64,000 nucleotides of DNA. Source: Firmicutes bacterium UBA5201 (lineage in GTDB: Bacteria; Bacillota; Clostridia; Peptostreptococcales; Acidaminobacteraceae). The stretch covers positions 154,431 to 218,430 of the forward strand of contig DHVT01000011.1 of assembly GCA_002412775.1 (NCBI GenBank), read 5' to 3'. The notes under the pieces were generated by a model. That model had not been told where the DNA came from. It made no database searches and worked only from the letters and a program-made list of their open reading frames with translations. Position 1 is the stretch's first letter; each line of letters begins with the position of its first letter. This document shows positions 1 to 7,245 of this stretch, piece by piece. The position numbers and the translations under genes are program-made.

Positions 1-21
1 ACCGATTTGTACCTGTCCCCA

Positions 22-38
22 ATTGAGTTGAACTCAAT
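22..38. promoter_or_regulatory. Short perfect palindrome upstream of the thioredoxin-like gene
   Basis: ATTGAGTT and AACTCAAT form 8-bp arms around a single G, ending about 18 nt before the start codon at 56. It could be an operator or a leader hairpin. The upstream gene is outside the window, so the role is unknown. Confidence 0.4.
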
Positions 39-55
39 AGCAAAGGAGAATAATT

Positions 56-286
56 ATGATCATTAAAATTTTAGGCTCAGGATGTTCAAAATGTGCGAAA
101 CTCACAGAAAACACAAAGGAAGCCATCGCAAAACTAGGGATCGAGGCTGAGATTGTCAAAGTGGAAGATTTCAAAGAAATCATGGGATATGGGGTTATGT
201 CGACTCCAGCTATGGTGGTGGATGAGAAATTGATGTTCTACGGTAAAGTGATGAAGACAGAAGAAATTATGAATTTACTAAAGTAG
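56..286 (+). CDS. Thioredoxin-like small redox protein (redox-active disulfide family)
   Basis: A 76-residue single-domain protein with the thioredoxin fold order beta-alpha-beta. The active site is Cys-Ser-Lys-Cys at about residues 10-13 (GSGCSKC), and a cis-proline segment STPAMVV lies near residue 50. The length and the C-x-x-C followed by TPA match the 'redox-active disulfide protein 2' / small thioredoxin family, often encoded next to arsenic or other permeases. Family membership predicts cytosolic dithiol-disulfide exchange. A clear AAAGGAG ribosome site precedes the ATG. The natural partner is probably upstream, outside the window. The family call is firm; the substrate is unknown. Confidence 0.88.
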   Translation: MIIKILGSGCSKCAKLTENTKEAIAKLGIEAEIVKVEDFKEIMGYGVMSTPAMVVDEKLMFYGKVMKTEEIMNLLK

Positions 287-302
287 GAACATATGCTATA
301 AT
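274..302 (+). promoter_or_regulatory. Promoter for the short 325-520 transcription unit
   Basis: A -35 TTTACT (274-279), a 17-nt spacer and a perfect -10 TATAAT (297-302) preceded by TGC (extended -10). The -35 lies inside the end of the thioredoxin-like gene. It would start transcription near 309, just before a GGAGGA ribosome site. Confidence 0.6.
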
Positions 303-324
303 TTTTGCATACGGAGGAAACAAA

Positions 325-444
325 ATGTGTTTATATGTCAATCTAATTGTTTTGAATAGACTCGAACATGTGATTTCAAGCGTTTCAGCATTGAATTCAT
401 CAGTCCTAGGGGCAGTCTGTCAAAAAATAGATGAACGCATGTAA
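325..444 (+). CDS. Possible 39-residue small protein
   Basis: This short ORF begins with ATG at 325, seven nt after GGAGGA (313-318), and ends at TAA 442-444. It sits inside its own transcription unit, with a good promoter at 274-302 and a terminator at 491-522. The peptide starts MCLYVNLIVLNRLEHV, a hydrophobic strand followed by a likely helix. The start faintly recalls the first strand of small P-II-like or ferredoxin-fold proteins, so it may be a remnant of a longer gene. No function is assigned. The transcript could equally act as a small RNA. Confidence 0.4.
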   Translation: MCLYVNLIVLNRLEHVISSVSALNSSVLGAVCQKIDERM

Positions 445-490
445 GCGGATCACAGTTTTCTTAAGTTTGTAGTCTTAAACGAAAGATATA

Positions 491-522
491 ACCTGAGCGA
501 TTCACTTGCTCAGGTTTTTTTG
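491..522 (+). terminator. Rho-independent terminator
   Basis: ACCTGAGC (491-498) pairs with GCTCAGGT (508-515) around a 9-nt loop, followed by a run of T. It ends the short transcription unit that starts near 309. Confidence 0.85.
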
Positions 523-594
523 TGTCCAAATTCACCCTTTGCGGAATCGCTGGGTTCATCTGATTCAAAATGGTATTAGATTTGGGAGGCAGTT

Positions 595-2481
595 ATGATA
601 AGAATAGTCATGAAAGATATCGAAAAATACTATGGTGCAAATTATGTGCTGAAGAAACTCAATTTGGAAATCTTCGAAGGGGAACGTGTGGGCATTCTCG
701 GTCCGAACGGAGCGGGAAAGTCAACCGCTTTTAAAATAATCTCAGGAACGGAAAATTACGAAGCCGGAGACCTTTTTATCACTCGAGGTGCCAAAATCGG
801 AGTTTTGGACCAAATTCCAGTTTATCCAGAACACTATAGCGTAAAGCAATGTCTATATACACCGCTTGAACCGCTAATGCAACAAAAACGTGAAATGGAC
901 GAAATGGCTGAAAAATTGAAAATCGAAGCTAGTGAACGGCTACTGGAAAAATATGGTGAAATGCTCAGCAGATTTGAGCTCGCCGATGGCTATTCTATGG
1001 ACGACAAAGTCAATGATGTTGCCAAAGCATTCAATTTTGACGAAGTATTTTTGGAAAAACCCTTTATTCTACTGAGTGGTGGTGAGAAGACCAAAGTCAA
1101 TCTGGCATGTTTGTTTTTGAGTGATATCAACGTACTGCTCCTTGATGAACCGACGAATCACCTCGATTTGTCCACCATCAACTGGGTGGAGGATCATATC
1201 AAAAAATTCGAAGGCACTGTCGTTGTCATATCCCATGACAGGTATTTCCTGAATCAGGCCGTCACAAGGATTATAGAAATCAATGATGGTCAGGCGCAAA
1301 GCTTCAAAGGCAATTATGATGCTTATTCGCAGCAGAAAAAGCTTCAGATGGAACAGCAAATGGAACAATATACGATAGAACAGAAGAAAATCAAGCAACT
1401 TGAAGAAGCGGCGAAGCGAATGCATGAATGGGCGAAACAAGCGGATAGCGGAAAAATGCACAGACGTGCGTTTGCAATAGAAAAGAGGATCGAACGGATC
1501 GATCCCATGGAAAAACCGAAAGTGGAAAGAAAAATGGCTAACGGTTTTGATGCCATAAAGAGCAAGAGCAATGAAATGGGCCGTATTGAAGGTGTGAAAA
1601 AAGCTTTTGGAGACAACGTCATACTGAAAAACTTTGACGGTCTGGTCCGTAAAAACGATCGAATCGCTCTTCTCGGCAACAATGGTAGCGGCAAGACGAC
1701 TCTGCTTAAAATGCTGCTTGAATTGGAGTCATTTGACACAGGAACTGTCAAACTCAGCCCATCTGCTGAAATCGGTTATCTGCCTCAGGAAATCGTGTTC
1801 GAAGATGATGAGATGACAGTTCTGGAATGGATCAAACAAGCACTTGAAAAAGATGAAGCCTCCGCAAGAGGTTTGCTTGCCCGGTACAGATTCAAACAGG
1901 ATACAGTATTCAAGAAACTCAGCGGACTTTCCGGTGGTGAAAAAACCAGACTCATGCTTTGCAAACTGATGAATGGTCCAGTCAACTTCCTGTTTCTTGA
2001 TGAACCGACGAACCATTTGGACATTGAATCCAGGGAGTGGGTCGAGGAGGCCGTTTCAGAATACAGTGGCACAATGATTTTCGTATCACACGACAGACAT
2101 TTCATCATGAAGTTCTCCAGCAAGTTTTGGACTTTGGTTGATGGGGCAGTGCATGAGTATGAGGGGGATTTTGAGTCCTATAAAGGCATTGTGGAAAATT
2201 ATTATAGAATGCCTGTAAAAAGTGAACCCGCTAAAATTGAAGTAACCGTAAAGACAGACCCACAAGTGCCAAACAAGTTGAAGCTCAATACAGTGATGAT
2301 CGAAAAATTGGAGAACGAAATCGAGCAGATTGAGGAACGGTTGCTTGAAATAGAGGATTTGCTTTACAGTGGTGAATATGAGGCGGAGGAGATCGAGCGG
2401 TTGATCACAGAAAAAAGCGCTCTTAATTTGACCCATGAAGAACTCTATGAGCGATGGACGAAATATTCCATTGTGATATAA
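595..2481 (+). CDS. ABC-F family ATP-binding protein (Uup/YdiF type)
   Basis: A soluble 628-residue protein with two ABC cassettes and no membrane segments. Cassette 1 has Walker A GPNGAGKST (~residue 37), signature LSGGEKTKV and Walker B LLLDEPTNHLD. A charged linker of about 80 residues follows (the ribosome-reaching P-site tRNA interaction motif region). Cassette 2 has GNNGSGKTT, LSGGEKTRL and FLFLDEPTNHLD. A Glu-rich coiled-coil tail ends the protein, as in Uup and YdiF. ABC-F proteins act on translating ribosomes; some confer antibiotic resistance by target protection. Length and tail fit the housekeeping Uup/YdiF group better than short resistance types, but resistance cannot be excluded. 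GGGAGG lies six nt before the ATG. Confidence 0.93.
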   Translation: MIRIVMKDIEKYYGANYVLKKLNLEIFEGERVGILGPNGAGKSTAFKIISGTENYEAGDLFITRGAKIGVLDQIPVYPEHYSVKQCLYTPLEPLMQQKREMDEMAEKLKIEASERLLEKYGEMLSRFELADGYSMDDKVNDVAKAFNFDEVFLEKPFILLSGGEKTKVNLACLFLSDINVLLLDEPTNHLDLSTINWVEDHIKKFEGTVVVISHDRYFLNQAVTRIIEINDGQAQSFKGNYDAYSQQKKLQMEQQMEQYTIEQKKIKQLEEAAKRMHEWAKQADSGKMHRRAFAIEKRIERIDPMEKPKVERKMANGFDAIKSKSNEMGRIEGVKKAFGDNVILKNFDGLVRKNDRIALLGNNGSGKTTLLKMLLELESFDTGTVKLSPSAEIGYLPQEIVFEDDEMTVLEWIKQALEKDEASARGLLARYRFKQDTVFKKLSGLSGGEKTRLMLCKLMNGPVNFLFLDEPTNHLDIESREWVEEAVSEYSGTMIFVSHDRHFIMKFSSKFWTLVDGAVHEYEGDFESYKGIVENYYRMPVKSEPAKIEVTVKTDPQVPNKLKLNTVMIEKLENEIEQIEERLLEIEDLLYSGEYEAEEIERLITEKSALNLTHEELYERWTKYSIVI

Positions 2482-2520
2482 TATTTCTATAAACGAATAA
2501 TAAAATGAGGGGTGGCTGAA

Positions 2521-3558
2521 ATGACTTATCAAGATGTAATGGATCGCGCAAAGGATAAGATCGGTTTAAACTGTAAAGTTTGTAAAGAATGCAACGGTAT
2601 CGCATGCAAAGGAAGAATTCCAGGTCCGGGCGGCAAAGGAACAGGAATGGGATTCATTAGGAATTACCACGATGTGAAAAGCATCGCGCTTCACATGAAC
2701 ACCATTCACGATGTTGAAAGCGTCGACACCGGATTTGAATTTTTCGGAAAAACATTCGCATTGCCAGTGTTTGCCGGTCCGATCGGAGCGGTTCAACTTC
2801 ACTATAGCAGTGTCTATTCGGACTTGACGTACTCCGAAGCAGTCGTCAAAGGCTGTGCGGCTGCAGGCGCAATCGGCTTTACAGGCGATGGTGTGCAGGA
2901 TGAGGTGTTTATTGGCACAGCTGAAGCAATCAAGAATCAAGGTGGCATTGGTGTGCCAACAATCAAACCTTGGAAAAAAGAAGAAGTGATCAAAAAAATC
3001 AGAATCGCGGAATCCGCAGGCGCTATAGCTGTAGCTATGGATATTGACGCTGCTGGACTGGCCATACTCGCCGCTCAAGGCAAACCGGTGGCACCAATGC
3101 CGATTCAAGTGCTAAGAGAAGTAATCGAAAGCACAAAGCTTCCATTTGTGGTCAAAGGCATCATGACCGCTGAAGGCGCAATCAGTGCTGCTGAAGCTGG
3201 GGCGTATGCCATAATTGTTTCCAATCATGGTGGTAGGGTGCTCGATGAGACGCCATCCACCATCTCTCAGTTGCCTGAAATCGTAGCGGCAGTGGGGGGA
3301 AAGACCAAAATCATAATTGACGGAGGTTTCCGTTCAGGGCTCGATATTTTCAAGGCAATGGCACTCGGAGCCGATGCGGTAATGATAGCAAGACCGTTCG
3401 TCACAGCTGTCTATGGTGGAGATGCCGAGGGAGTCGAACTGCTCATTCAGCAATACAAAAAGGAACTTGAAGAAGCGATGTTGATGACTGGATGCCGCAC
3501 ACTGGCTGACATTGACGCCACTAAGGTTAAAATGCTATATAGTTTTAAAGGATTGTAA
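2521..3558 (+). CDS. FMN-dependent alpha-hydroxy-acid dehydrogenase/oxidase family protein
   Basis: A TIM-barrel flavoenzyme of the lactate oxidase/glycolate oxidase family. The C-terminal part has the family signature SNHGGRVLDETPST (base His and substrate Arg), followed by IIDGGFRSGLDIFKAMALGA, the FMN-phosphate-binding segment. The N-terminus carries a Cys cluster, CKVCKECNG...C, seen in clostridial members and absent from eukaryotic glycolate oxidases; it might bind metal or be redox active. At 345 residues it is normal for the anaerobe subfamily. A GTG at 2512 is in frame, but GAGGGG (2507-2512) is correctly spaced only for the ATG at 2521. The substrate (lactate or another 2-hydroxy acid) is not determined. 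Confidence 0.85.
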   Translation: MTYQDVMDRAKDKIGLNCKVCKECNGIACKGRIPGPGGKGTGMGFIRNYHDVKSIALHMNTIHDVESVDTGFEFFGKTFALPVFAGPIGAVQLHYSSVYSDLTYSEAVVKGCAAAGAIGFTGDGVQDEVFIGTAEAIKNQGGIGVPTIKPWKKEEVIKKIRIAESAGAIAVAMDIDAAGLAILAAQGKPVAPMPIQVLREVIESTKLPFVVKGIMTAEGAISAAEAGAYAIIVSNHGGRVLDETPSTISQLPEIVAAVGGKTKIIIDGGFRSGLDIFKAMALGADAVMIARPFVTAVYGGDAEGVELLIQQYKKELEEAMLMTGCRTLADIDATKVKMLYSFKGL

Positions 3559-3575
3559 ATCATTATAATAACGAC

Positions 3576-3923
3576 ATGTTGTCCTCAAAATCATTACGAA
3601 GCAGTGGATTCAAAGTGGATGTGAAAGACAATCCTGAAAATTACGTCGTAGAGGCTGAATTGCCTGGCTTCAAAAAAGAAGATATCAAATTGGATTTCGA
3701 AGATGGCAAATTGTTGATTTCAGCAGAGCACAATGAAGAAAACAAAGAAGAAAAAGAGAATTACATTCACAGGGAAAGAAAAATGTGCTCAATGCAGCGT
3801 GTGATTTACCTTAAAGATGTGAGACCTGATGCTATTTCAGCACAACTTGAAAACGGTGTTCTGGTCGTCGAAGTACCAAAAGCTGAACAAATCAGCAATA
3901 AAATGCAAATAGAGATCAAATGA
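3576..3923 (+). CDS. Small heat-shock protein Hsp20, N-terminus apparently missing
   Basis: The alpha-crystallin domain is complete: VDVKDNPENYVVEAELPGF, KEDIKLDFEDGKLLISAEH and the C-terminal strand NGVLVVEVPK, ending with an I-x-I-like tail (MQIEIK). It is an ATP-independent holdase of unfolded proteins. The ORF is only 115 residues against about 140-150 for clostridial Hsp20, and no ribosome site precedes the ATG. The same frame is open upstream to 3549 and reads YNNDM just before the start, which looks like the tail of the usual N-terminal arm. The gene starts 17 nt after the dehydrogenase stop. A deletion that removed promoter, ribosome site and first exon-equivalent residues is the simplest reading, so expression is doubtful. 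Confidence 0.8.
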   Translation: MLSSKSLRSSGFKVDVKDNPENYVVEAELPGFKKEDIKLDFEDGKLLISAEHNEENKEEKENYIHRERKMCSMQRVIYLKDVRPDAISAQLENGVLVVEVPKAEQISNKMQIEIK

Positions 3924-3962
3924 TTAAAAAATAAGAACTTGCTGACGCGAGGCCACTGAAAA

Positions 3963-3993
3963 AGTCATAGAAATATGGCTTTTTTTCTTTTTT
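3963..3993 (+). terminator. Terminator inside the left end of the IS
   Basis: AGTCATA (3963-3969) pairs with TATGGCT (3974-3980, one G-U) around GAAA, followed by a long T run. It would stop transcription entering the IS from the Hsp20 side, a common protection of transposase genes. Confidence 0.7.
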
Positions 3994-4059
3994 ACAAAAA
4001 GGATTATTGAAAAGCATGTCGAATATTACTAATATAGAGATATTACGGGAGGATTCTGT

Positions 4060-5523
4060 ATGCTTGATAATCAAATGAAAATATCAATTAGTTCAACAAT
4101 GCACTTATATGACTTATTGGTAAGCGAAACACATCAGCTCCGTAGGCTAAAGGAGTTATTGGACTATTCGTTTATCATTGAAGAAGTTAAAGCAACATAC
4201 AGCGAGAATATGGGGCGTCCTGCCAAGTGCCCAATTCTATTGTTTAAGTATCTTATGCTGAAAGTTATTTATGAACTCTCTGACGTGGATGTAGTTGAAC
4301 GCAGCAAAACAGATTTAGCATTGAAGTACTTCTTAGATATGGCACCAGAAGATGATGTAATTGATCCCAGCTTACTTACGAAATTCCGAAAACTACGCCT
4401 AAAAGACGAAATGTTACTTAATAAGCTTTTATCCAAAACAATAGAATTGGCCGTTGAAAAAGACATACTTAAAAGCAACACAATCATTGTCGATTCAACA
4501 CATACCAAGGCGCGATACAATAAAAAATCAGCGCGTACACTCCTTCTTGAACAATCAAAGAAAGTACGCAAACAAATCTATCAGATTGATGAAAAATTAA
4601 AAATGGAATTACCAATAAAACCAACTAATTCAGGAGTATTGGAAGACACAATGACGTATTGTGAATCTCTCTGCAATTACGTAGAAAGTAAAGAAGGATT
4701 TGATTTTGCACAAAAGCTAATTGAACAGAAAAACATGCTTAAAGAACTTTTAAGCGATCATCAAGAAGCACTAAAAGAATCCTATGATGAAGATGCTAGA
4801 ATAGGACATAAATCATATGATGATGCCTTCTTCGGCTATAAAACACACATTGGACTCACGCCCGAACGTATAATTGCTGTTGCACATGTAACTTCAGGTG
4901 AGAAGCATGATGGTAAACAACTACAAGGCTTGATTGAACAAGCAAAAGAAAATGGGTATGAAATAAATGAAGTGATTGGTGATGCCGCCTATTCAGAAAA
5001 GGAAAATCTAGACTACGCTAAAGAAAATAAAATGATCCTTATTTCAAAACTTAATAGATCGGTTGAACACTCAAACCATAAAAGTAAAGTTGGTTTTGAA
5101 TTTAATAAGGACGCTAATACCTATCAATGTCCAAGTGGACACCTGAGTAGCAAGAAAGTAAACAGGAGAGCCAGAAAACACGCTATAGATGGACAAGGTG
5201 ATGTTGAAACTTACTATTTTGATGTCGAAATGTGTAAAATATGCCATAAAAAAGAAGGCTGTTATAAAGAAGGGGCAAATTCAAAATCTTTTTCAATCTC
5301 AATTAAAACGAATACACATCTTGAGCATATGGCATTTCAAGAGAGTGACTACTTTAAGGAGAGGGCAAAAGAACGATACAAGATTGAAGCGAAAAACAGT
5401 GAATTAAAACACCGACATGGCTATGATGTTGCATCTGGGTCAGGTCTTGTTGGTATGCGAATGCAAGCAGCCGTAACAATGTTTACGGTAAACCTAAAGA
5501 GAATATTAAAGTTAACCGAGTAA
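4060..5523 (+). CDS. IS1182-family transposase (DDE)
   Basis: A 487-residue transposase. The N-terminal helical DNA-binding region (~1-110) contains GRPAKCPILLFKYLMLK, typical of the IS1182/IS5 superfamily. The catalytic residues appear as IIVDSTHTKA (first Asp), EVIGDAAYSE (second Asp) and RYKIEAKNSELKHRHG (Glu). A Cys-rich insertion (CPSG...CKICHKKEGC) lies between the second Asp and the Glu. GGGAGGA is well placed before the ATG. The reading frame is uninterrupted and both IS ends are present, so the element may still be active. Confidence 0.95.
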   Translation: MLDNQMKISISSTMHLYDLLVSETHQLRRLKELLDYSFIIEEVKATYSENMGRPAKCPILLFKYLMLKVIYELSDVDVVERSKTDLALKYFLDMAPEDDVIDPSLLTKFRKLRLKDEMLLNKLLSKTIELAVEKDILKSNTIIVDSTHTKARYNKKSARTLLLEQSKKVRKQIYQIDEKLKMELPIKPTNSGVLEDTMTYCESLCNYVESKEGFDFAQKLIEQKNMLKELLSDHQEALKESYDEDARIGHKSYDDAFFGYKTHIGLTPERIIAVAHVTSGEKHDGKQLQGLIEQAKENGYEINEVIGDAAYSEKENLDYAKENKMILISKLNRSVEHSNHKSKVGFEFNKDANTYQCPSGHLSSKKVNRRARKHAIDGQGDVETYYFDVEMCKICHKKEGCYKEGANSKSFSISIKTNTHLEHMAFQESDYFKERAKERYKIEAKNSELKHRHGYDVASGSGLVGMRMQAAVTMFTVNLKRILKLTE

Positions 5524-5549
5524 GATAAGAGTGAAATAATGAAATAAAA

Positions 5550-5588
5550 ACAGCCCATTATCATATTTATTCTATGATAATGGGCTGT
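5550..5588. terminator. Strong hairpin after the transposase gene
   Basis: A perfect 15-bp stem (5550-5564 with 5574-5588) around a 9-nt loop, followed by TTTGTTG. It probably ends transposase transcription and can work in both directions, because an A run precedes it. Confidence 0.75.
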
Positions 5589-5679
5589 TTGTTGCCTTGA
5601 GATAATAATCCATGAAAAGTCGCTAAGTTTTTCAGTGGCCTCCCAAAAGGGTTATTTTATTTTTCAAAAAGGGGCTTCA

Positions 5680-7137
5680 ATGGCGGGTCCTTATTTGACT
5701 GCAACTATGACGGACCCAGTAGGTTATACCAGTCCATTTTCAGCTCCGACCTATGGAGCCAAAAAAAAACATGAATTCCAGCTCGGTAATGTTGCCTCAA
5801 CAAACCTAATTTCAAGTCAAGCGTTACAAGCAATGATGAATAACCGCATCGGTTCAATGCTTTTGTTGCTCCGAAAACAAGTGCCTACACAAGAGGAACT
5901 TGATGGTGTTCCTGGAGTGGCAAGCCAGTGGTTGAATCGCGTATCTGATATGAATATGAAGTGGCAACGTGTGAGTTTGAATGCGATAGAATGGGAAAAC
6001 ACTTTCGATCAAAATTATGCTTTATATGATCCATTTTCGCTTCCTGAAATAACACATTACCAAAATGATGGTATCAAATTGCTTGCAGAAAATGGAGTCA
6101 AAGTAACGCTGTCGATCGTTCATTGGGACGAAAAACTTCACACCAGTAGACCGCCGGATTACAGTAAAGAAGAGGATATTCGCAGTTACCTTGACTATTC
6201 GAGTTTTCTTGTTCAAAATTTGAAAGACAAAGTGGAGTACTGGGAAATTTTAAATGAGGCTGTTCATTATGTGGAACTCCAAGATTATCTGGAACTGATC
6301 AGACGCACCGTGCCTGTGATTCGTAAGGCAGACCCGGATGCGAAAATTGTCGTAGGCGGTTCAACAATTCTTCTTTATCCAGAGTACAAAGGTTATCTGT
6401 TTGGTGTCCTGGAATCGGATGTGATGCCTCTTGTTGATGGCATTGTTCTTCATCCAATGTATGGTCCTTCCCCACAATATGACACGACAAGAGAATACTA
6501 TTACGAGTATCCCAAGTTGATCAGACAAATCAAAAGTGTAGCTGAGTCAAACGGGTTCGAAGGAGAGTATTTTGCAGATGAAATGAGCTGGAGAACTGAA
6601 CACAATCGACATTTTGCTGAAGTTTGGGAATATTCTGAGATACAGGCCGCAAAATATTATGGGCGTGGAATTGTTATGAATCAGGGAATGGATCTTTGGA
6701 CCGGTATTGGCGAGGAAGATATCGAGCCCATTCAACAGATGGTTCGCAATCTTGGTAGGATTTTGAGTGGAGCTACACCAATTGATATCATGACTGAAAT
6801 CGAAGTGGATTTTGATGGACCGGTTTCTTACTGTGCGTTCAAATATGCCAACGGAGATAAAATATTGGCGGTTTGGACTGACTCTGCCGCTAAAGATGAT
6901 GATCCTGCATATCCTTCAACTATCAAACTTCCTGAACTGAGTACTGCAAATGTCACTGGAGTTGATCCTTTTTACGGTGTTGAGCAGAAATTGGTTTTTC
7001 ATGTAAATGGTCAGGATACTATAATTGAAAACGTATTGATCAAAGATTATCCGATTTTTATTCGTTTAACAGAACCAAAAGAGGGTTTGAATTATATTGA
7101 GACTCTGGGTGACGGATTCCATCGCGTGGGTGAATAG
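5680..7137 (+). CDS. Clan GH-A glycoside hydrolase, family not assigned
   Basis: A 485-residue protein with TIM-barrel features of clan GH-A (GH5/GH39/GH30-like). EYWEILNEAVH holds the acid/base Glu after Asn (about E193), and EYFADEMSW, about 108 residues later, holds the likely nucleophile Glu (about E301). A C-terminal beta domain follows. There is no signal peptide, so it should act in the cytosol on imported glycosides. An in-frame GTG at 5635 lies inside the IS inverted repeat, but AAAAGGGG fits the ATG at 5680. The promoter that served this gene before the IS arrived is gone or further upstream, so expression may now depend on the IS. The substrate is unknown. Confidence 0.7.
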   Translation: MAGPYLTATMTDPVGYTSPFSAPTYGAKKKHEFQLGNVASTNLISSQALQAMMNNRIGSMLLLLRKQVPTQEELDGVPGVASQWLNRVSDMNMKWQRVSLNAIEWENTFDQNYALYDPFSLPEITHYQNDGIKLLAENGVKVTLSIVHWDEKLHTSRPPDYSKEEDIRSYLDYSSFLVQNLKDKVEYWEILNEAVHYVELQDYLELIRRTVPVIRKADPDAKIVVGGSTILLYPEYKGYLFGVLESDVMPLVDGIVLHPMYGPSPQYDTTREYYYEYPKLIRQIKSVAESNGFEGEYFADEMSWRTEHNRHFAEVWEYSEIQAAKYYGRGIVMNQGMDLWTGIGEEDIEPIQQMVRNLGRILSGATPIDIMTEIEVDFDGPVSYCAFKYANGDKILAVWTDSAAKDDDPAYPSTIKLPELSTANVTGVDPFYGVEQKLVFHVNGQDTIIENVLIKDYPIFIRLTEPKEGLNYIETLGDGFHRVGE

Positions 7138-7178
7138 TATTTTTTGTTCAATTTGTAGAAAAAACCATGCAACAATTA

Positions 7179-7187
7179 TGTTATACT
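7179..7187 (+). promoter_or_regulatory. Extended -10 promoter of the Na/phosphate symporter gene
   Basis: TGTTATACT is an extended -10 element. No -35 box is found at the usual distance, as expected for extended -10 promoters. It lies 59 nt before the start codon. Confidence 0.45.
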
Positions 7188-7245
7188 AAAATTAATTAAG
7201 TTGACAATAGAATAACAAAAAAACGTTGATGGGGGCACTTGCTGG

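Larger units (their letters stand above)
3949..5642 (+). mobile_element. Complete IS1182-family insertion sequence
   Basis: A 1694-bp element bounded by a perfect 15-bp terminal inverted repeat, GAGGCCACTGAAAAA (3949-3963) and its complement (5628-5642). It carries one intact transposase (4060-5523), an inward-blocking terminator at the left end and a 15-bp-stem hairpin after the gene. No target-site duplication is visible next to the ends. It lies between the truncated Hsp20 gene and the GH-A glycosidase gene. Confidence 0.9.

Noticed and set aside
3940..5650. Target-site duplication of the IS
   Set aside because: Bases next to the two ends were compared for 2-9 bp repeats and none matched.
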